Assembly: GCA_944323505.1 (NCBI GenBank)
Contig: CALUST010000015.1
Location: forward strand, 119,407 to 183,406
Source: an uncultured Bacteroidales bacterium
GTDB taxonomy: Bacteria; Bacteroidota; Bacteroidia; Bacteroidales; UBA932
Length of the DNA: 64,000 nucleotides
Reading direction: 5' to 3'
The notes under the pieces were generated by a model. It saw only the letters and a program-made list of their open reading frames with translations, searched no databases and was not told the DNA's origin. Positions 63,511-64,000 of the stretch are shown here, one piece after another (position 1 is the stretch's first letter; each line of letters begins with the position of its first letter). The translations under genes and the position numbers were made by a program.

Positions 63511-63558
63511 GCATTATGCGGGAGAGATTAAATTTTGTGAAAAAAATATACGAAAAAA

Positions 63559-63589
63559 TTTGGAGAGAAAAAAAAAGTCAGTATCTTTG
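63559..63589 (+). promoter_or_regulatory. rRNA operon promoter
   Basis: TTTG (63559-63562), 19 bases, TATCTTTG (63582-63589): a perfect match in sequence and spacing, inside an A-rich tract. It lies 300 bases before the 16S gene and is the only strong promoter in the leader. Confidence 0.8.
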
Positions 63590-63889
63590 CAGCCCGTTTC
63601 GGAAATAACCGATGAAACCATCGGCGAAGAGACGGAGATTCGAAGTTTGTTTTTTCTTGAGGGCAAAGAGGGTGAGGATGACATTCCGGAGTTACCTGCC
63701 GGTAATGAGGAAATGACAGACGAGGCCCGATGAAACCGTCGGCAAAAAGAAACGAGAAAAAGAGTTGTTTGAAAATATTGAAAGACTTATTAAGTACAAG
63801 CAAAGCAAGTACCTATAAACAATAAGAGAGAGCGTTGATTCTTTTATGAATCAGAGTCAATGGATCAGGCTAAGAGAAATAGAAGATAT
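63590..63889 (+). other. rRNA leader transcript
   Basis: About 300 bases from the promoter to 16S. It holds two similar hairpins, CCGAT-GAAACC-ATCGG (63609-63624) and CCGAT-GAAACC-GTCGG (63727-63742), a boxA-like stretch TTGTTTGAAAATATTG near 63765, and a TGATTC/GAATCA stem near 63835. These probably serve antitermination and processing. No gene is seen. Confidence 0.6.
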
Positions 63890-64000
63890 ACAAAGAAGAG
63901 TTTGATCCTGGCTCAGGATGAACGCTAGCGGCAGGCCTAACACATGCAAGTCGAGGGGCAGCGCGACGGTAGCAATACTGTTGGCGGCGACCGGCGCAAG
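63890..64000 (+). rRNA. 16S ribosomal RNA, 5' end
   Basis: The universal 5' sequence AGAGTTTGATCCTGGCTCAG starts at 63897 and continues with GATGAACGCTAGCGGCAGGC and CACATGCAAGTCGAGGGGCA, a Bacteroidales-type start. Position 1 is set at 63890 by matching the E. coli numbering of the AGAGTTTG motif. The gene runs out of the window after 111 bases. Confidence 0.97.

Noticed and set aside
63053-63733. 226-residue reading frame across the repeat array
   Set aside because: It is made by the 53-bp repeats, whose period is not a multiple of three; the residue pattern is cyclic and frames on both strands look alike.
1-64000. Prophage, insertion sequence or integrated element
   Set aside because: No transposase, integrase, phage structural gene or flanking direct repeat was seen; gene content is chromosomal throughout.

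Overview
The window comes from a Bacteroidota chromosome, almost certainly Bacteroidales. The evidence is a SusC/SusD glycan locus with a hybrid two-component regulator, promoter boxes of the Bacteroidetes type (TTTG or TTG, about 19 bases, then TAnnTTTG), weak Shine-Dalgarno use, family-typical small genes (DUF4491, DUF3109, U32, RIC-like hemerythrin) and the first 111 bases of a 16S rRNA gene. The genus cannot be settled from so little 16S. I see no transposase, integrase, prophage, CRISPR array or tRNA gene; most of the window is core chromosome.

Layout. 1-3117: end of a PepSY membrane protein, then a tightly packed hemerythrin / LuxR-type regulator / DUF4491 / queH run. 3106-17987: a complete polysaccharide utilisation locus for beta-1,4-galactan (GH2, GH53 endo-galactanase, SusE-like, SusD-like, SusC-like) with a divergent 1297-residue hybrid sensor/AraC regulator. 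18122-19553: HAD hydrolase and lipoprotein cyclophilin. 19675-26878: a flippase, then the rod-shape operon mreB-mreC-mreD-mrdA-rodA read leftward. 27011-30687: ispD, an Lrp regulator and topA. 30845-35166: PBP1A, ddl and prmC. 35298-47772: a novel lipoprotein behind a perfect palindrome, U32 protein, TPR protein, inactive-looking M16 protein, DUF3109, DUF2007, two membrane proteins, hemW, PspC and an M24 aminopeptidase. 47861-48553: a solitary succinate dehydrogenase/fumarate reductase cytochrome b gene. 48739-50075: pyrH and frr. 50083-53525: an aromatic amino acid operon with a Phe/Tyr-rich leader peptide and attenuator. 53514-55794: lpxK and dusB. 55920-60012: pfkA, rplM-rpsI and rpsB-tsf, with two structured RNA leaders. 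60108-62942: an AspT-type transporter and a paired chromate transporter. 62943-64000: a seven-copy 53-bp hairpin repeat array, the rRNA promoter and leader, and the start of 16S rRNA.

Functionally the window joins cell-envelope construction (MreBCD/RodA/PBP2, PBP1A, Ddl, LpxK, IspD), translation (L13, S9, S2, EF-Ts, RRF, PrmC, DusB, QueH, rRNA), aromatic amino acid synthesis and pectic galactan use. The least ordinary items are the phenylalanine-type attenuator before pheA, the 53-bp hairpin array between the chromate and rRNA promoters, the structured leader before rpsB, the 15-bp perfect palindrome before the unknown lipoprotein, and the orphan sdhC. Promoter calls rest on a short motif that will also occur by chance; I list only boxes lying directly upstream of a gene start.
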